NCBI GenBank assembly: GCA_903847495.1
Contig: CAINDT010000227.1
Location: 1 to 6,329 of the forward strand
From: an uncultured Actinomycetes bacterium
GTDB lineage: Bacteria; Actinomycetota; Thermoleophilia; Gaiellales; F1-60-MAGs149
Reading direction: 5' to 3'
DNA length: 6,329 bases
The translations under genes and the position numbers were made by a program. Of the stretch, positions 5,036 through 6,329 are shown piece after piece; the stretch's first letter is position 1; each line of letters starts with the position of its first letter. The notes below the pieces were generated by a model. That model did not search any database. It worked only from the letters and a program-made list of their open reading frames with translations, and was not told the DNA's origin.

Positions 5036-6329
5036 GCCTCCGCGTCCGCATTGCGCTCGCGTCGGCGCTCGCCGTGATCGTCGCGTTCGGCATCGGCGGC
5101 GTGGTCACGTACCAGGCCGTCTCGCGCTCGCTCTACCACCAGATCGACGACCAGCTGCGCACGGCGGCGATCCGCGAGGCACGCGCCGCCATGCGCCCCG
5201 ACCGGGAGCCCGAACGCGACGGCTTCGGTGGCAACAGCAACGGCCGCTTCGGTGGTCCCGGCATCTTCACGGAGCTGATCAACGCCCAGGGCGACATCGT
5301 GCGTCTGCCCGAGGGCGAAACGCCGCTGCCGCCTTCGCGGCACGCAGCCGAGATCGCGGCGAACGGCGGCAGCCACTTCGACACCATCGAGGCCGAGCGC
5401 ACGACGGTGCGGACGCTGACGGTGGGCCTGCAGCCCGGCCTCGCCCTGCAGGTCGGGCGCTCAGTCGAGGACGCGCAGCGCTCGCTCGACGAGCTACGCA
5501 GCATCCTTCTGCTGGCCGGAGCAGGCGGCATGCTGCTCGCCATCCTGCTCGGTGTGATCGTCGCCGACCGCGGCCTCGTGCCGTTTCGCCGCCTGGCGCG
5601 CAACGTCGAAGTCGCCGCCCGCGATCGTGATCTCAGCAGCCGCATCCCGGAGGAGGGCGGAGCCGAATCGGTCGCCGTCGCCGGAGCGGTCAACCAGTTG
5701 CTGGCGGGGCTCGAGGAGTCGCGCTCCGCGCAGGATCAGCTGGTCGCCGACGCGGCCCACGAGCTGCGAACGCCACTCACCGCGCTCCGTACGGACGTCG
5801 AGACGCTCGGAGATCCCGACGCCGATCTCTCCGACGAGGATCGCCGGCAGATCGCCCAGGCGCTCGATCGGGAGATCGACGAGGTGTCGCGCATGATCAC
5901 AGGCATCGTTGACCTGGCCCGCGGAGCACGACCGGTCGAGCAGTCCGAGCCGCTGCGCCTCGACGATGTCGCCGCCGACGTGGTTGCGCGGGCCCGCTCA
6001 CGACGTCCGGAGGCCGTGATCGAGCTCGACACCGAGGAGTCGCCGATGATCGGCGATCCGCTGCGCCTCGAGCGCGCGCTGGGCAACCTCATCGAGAACG
6101 GCCTGCTGCACGGCGCCTCGCCGGTCACGGTGCGCGTGCGCCCCGGCGAGGTCGTCGTCGACGACGCGGGCACCGGCATCCCGGCAAACCAACGCGAGGC
6201 CATGTTCGAGCGCTTCCGCCGTGGCACAGGGCATCAGGATCGACCCGGCTCCGGTCTCGGGTTGGCGATCGTCAGGCAGGACATCGCCGCGCATGGGGGA
6301 ACGGTGGAGATCACGGAGTCCCCCTCCGG
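5032..6329 (+). CDS. HAMP-domain sensor histidine kinase (3' partial)
   Basis: Translation from the GTG at 5032 (overlapping the regulator stop as GTGA) runs open to the window end, giving 432 residues. The first membrane helix is at about 5-27, then an extracytoplasmic sensor of about 130 residues with a Gly/Asn-rich stretch (GFGGNSNGRFGGPG, 64-77). The second helix is at 157-178 and a HAMP linker at about 178-232 (LVPFRRLARNVEVAARDRDLSSRI). The HisKA H-box is AAHELRTPLTALR with the phospho-acceptor His243. The ATP-binding domain shows the N-box ALGNLIENGLLHG (Asn356), the G1 box VDDAGTGIP (Asp378), the F-box MFERFRRG and the G2 box GSGLGLAIV (406-414). Only the last few residues should be missing. 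It is a membrane kinase expected to phosphorylate the adjacent regulator. The sensor has no cysteine and no clear metal-ligand cluster, so the signal cannot be read from the sequence. Confidence 0.95.
   Translation, partial: MSLRVRIALASALAVIVAFGIGGVVTYQAVSRSLYHQIDDQLRTAAIREARAAMRPDREPERDGFGGNSNGRFGGPGIFTELINAQGDIVRLPEGETPLPPSRHAAEIAANGGSHFDTIEAERTTVRTLTVGLQPGLALQVGRSVEDAQRSLDELRSILLLAGAGGMLLAILLGVIVADRGLVPFRRLARNVEVAARDRDLSSRIPEEGGAESVAVAGAVNQLLAGLEESRSAQDQLVADAAHELRTPLTALRTDVETLGDPDADLSDEDRRQIAQALDREIDEVSRMITGIVDLARGARPVEQSEPLRLDDVAADVVARARSRRPEAVIELDTEESPMIGDPLRLERALGNLIENGLLHGASPVTVRVRPGEVVVDDAGTGIPANQREAMFERFRRGTGHQDRPGSGLGLAIVRQDIAAHGGTVEITESPS

Noticed and set aside
1..6329. CRISPR arrays, tRNA/rRNA genes, insertion sequences or attachment sites
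   Set aside because: I saw no regularly spaced repeats, RNA-gene signatures, transposase motifs or flanking repeats on either strand.

Overview
The window is GC-rich actinobacterial-type DNA with seven protein genes, no RNA genes, no mobile elements and no gene-free gap over about 110 bp. Codon use (G/C at most third positions), a secreted Cys-Gly-Lys protein of a kind I associate with Thermoleophilia, and several genes without Shine-Dalgarno sequences suggest a member of Thermoleophilia (Solirubrobacterales or a relative). That placement is inference, not a search result.

Left part (1-1911, all + strand): the 3' portion of an O-antigen-ligase-like polymer ligase/polymerase with a C-terminal TPR-like region; a small protein with a signal peptide, two cysteines, a Thr/Pro-rich stalk and a C-terminal membrane helix, which probably starts at a GTG just downstream of a -10-like box; and a YbjQ/UPF0145 family protein with a strong ribosome binding site. 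Middle (1947-3149, - strand): a single FabF-type beta-ketoacyl-ACP synthase, convergent with the YbjQ gene. A long imperfect hairpin between them contains the fabF stop codon and is probably a two-way terminator.

Right part (3150-6329, + strand): a three-gene envelope-signalling module. First comes a membrane-anchored protein built from an exact 96-residue tandem duplication and ending in a His/Gly-rich tail. It is followed by an OmpR-family response regulator and, overlapping it by 4 bp (GTGA), a HAMP-containing sensor histidine kinase cut by the window edge. Upstream of the repeat protein lies a direct repeat CTCAGG-N5-TTCAGC with an 11-bp period, the spacing used by OmpR/PhoB-type regulators. 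The adjacent regulator may therefore control the repeat protein gene. A perfect 12-bp inverted repeat separates the repeat protein from the regulator.

Most of the window is ordinary chromosomal content. The part most worth following up is the repeat-protein/two-component module with its putative operator. The kinase gene is open to the window end with no frameshift.
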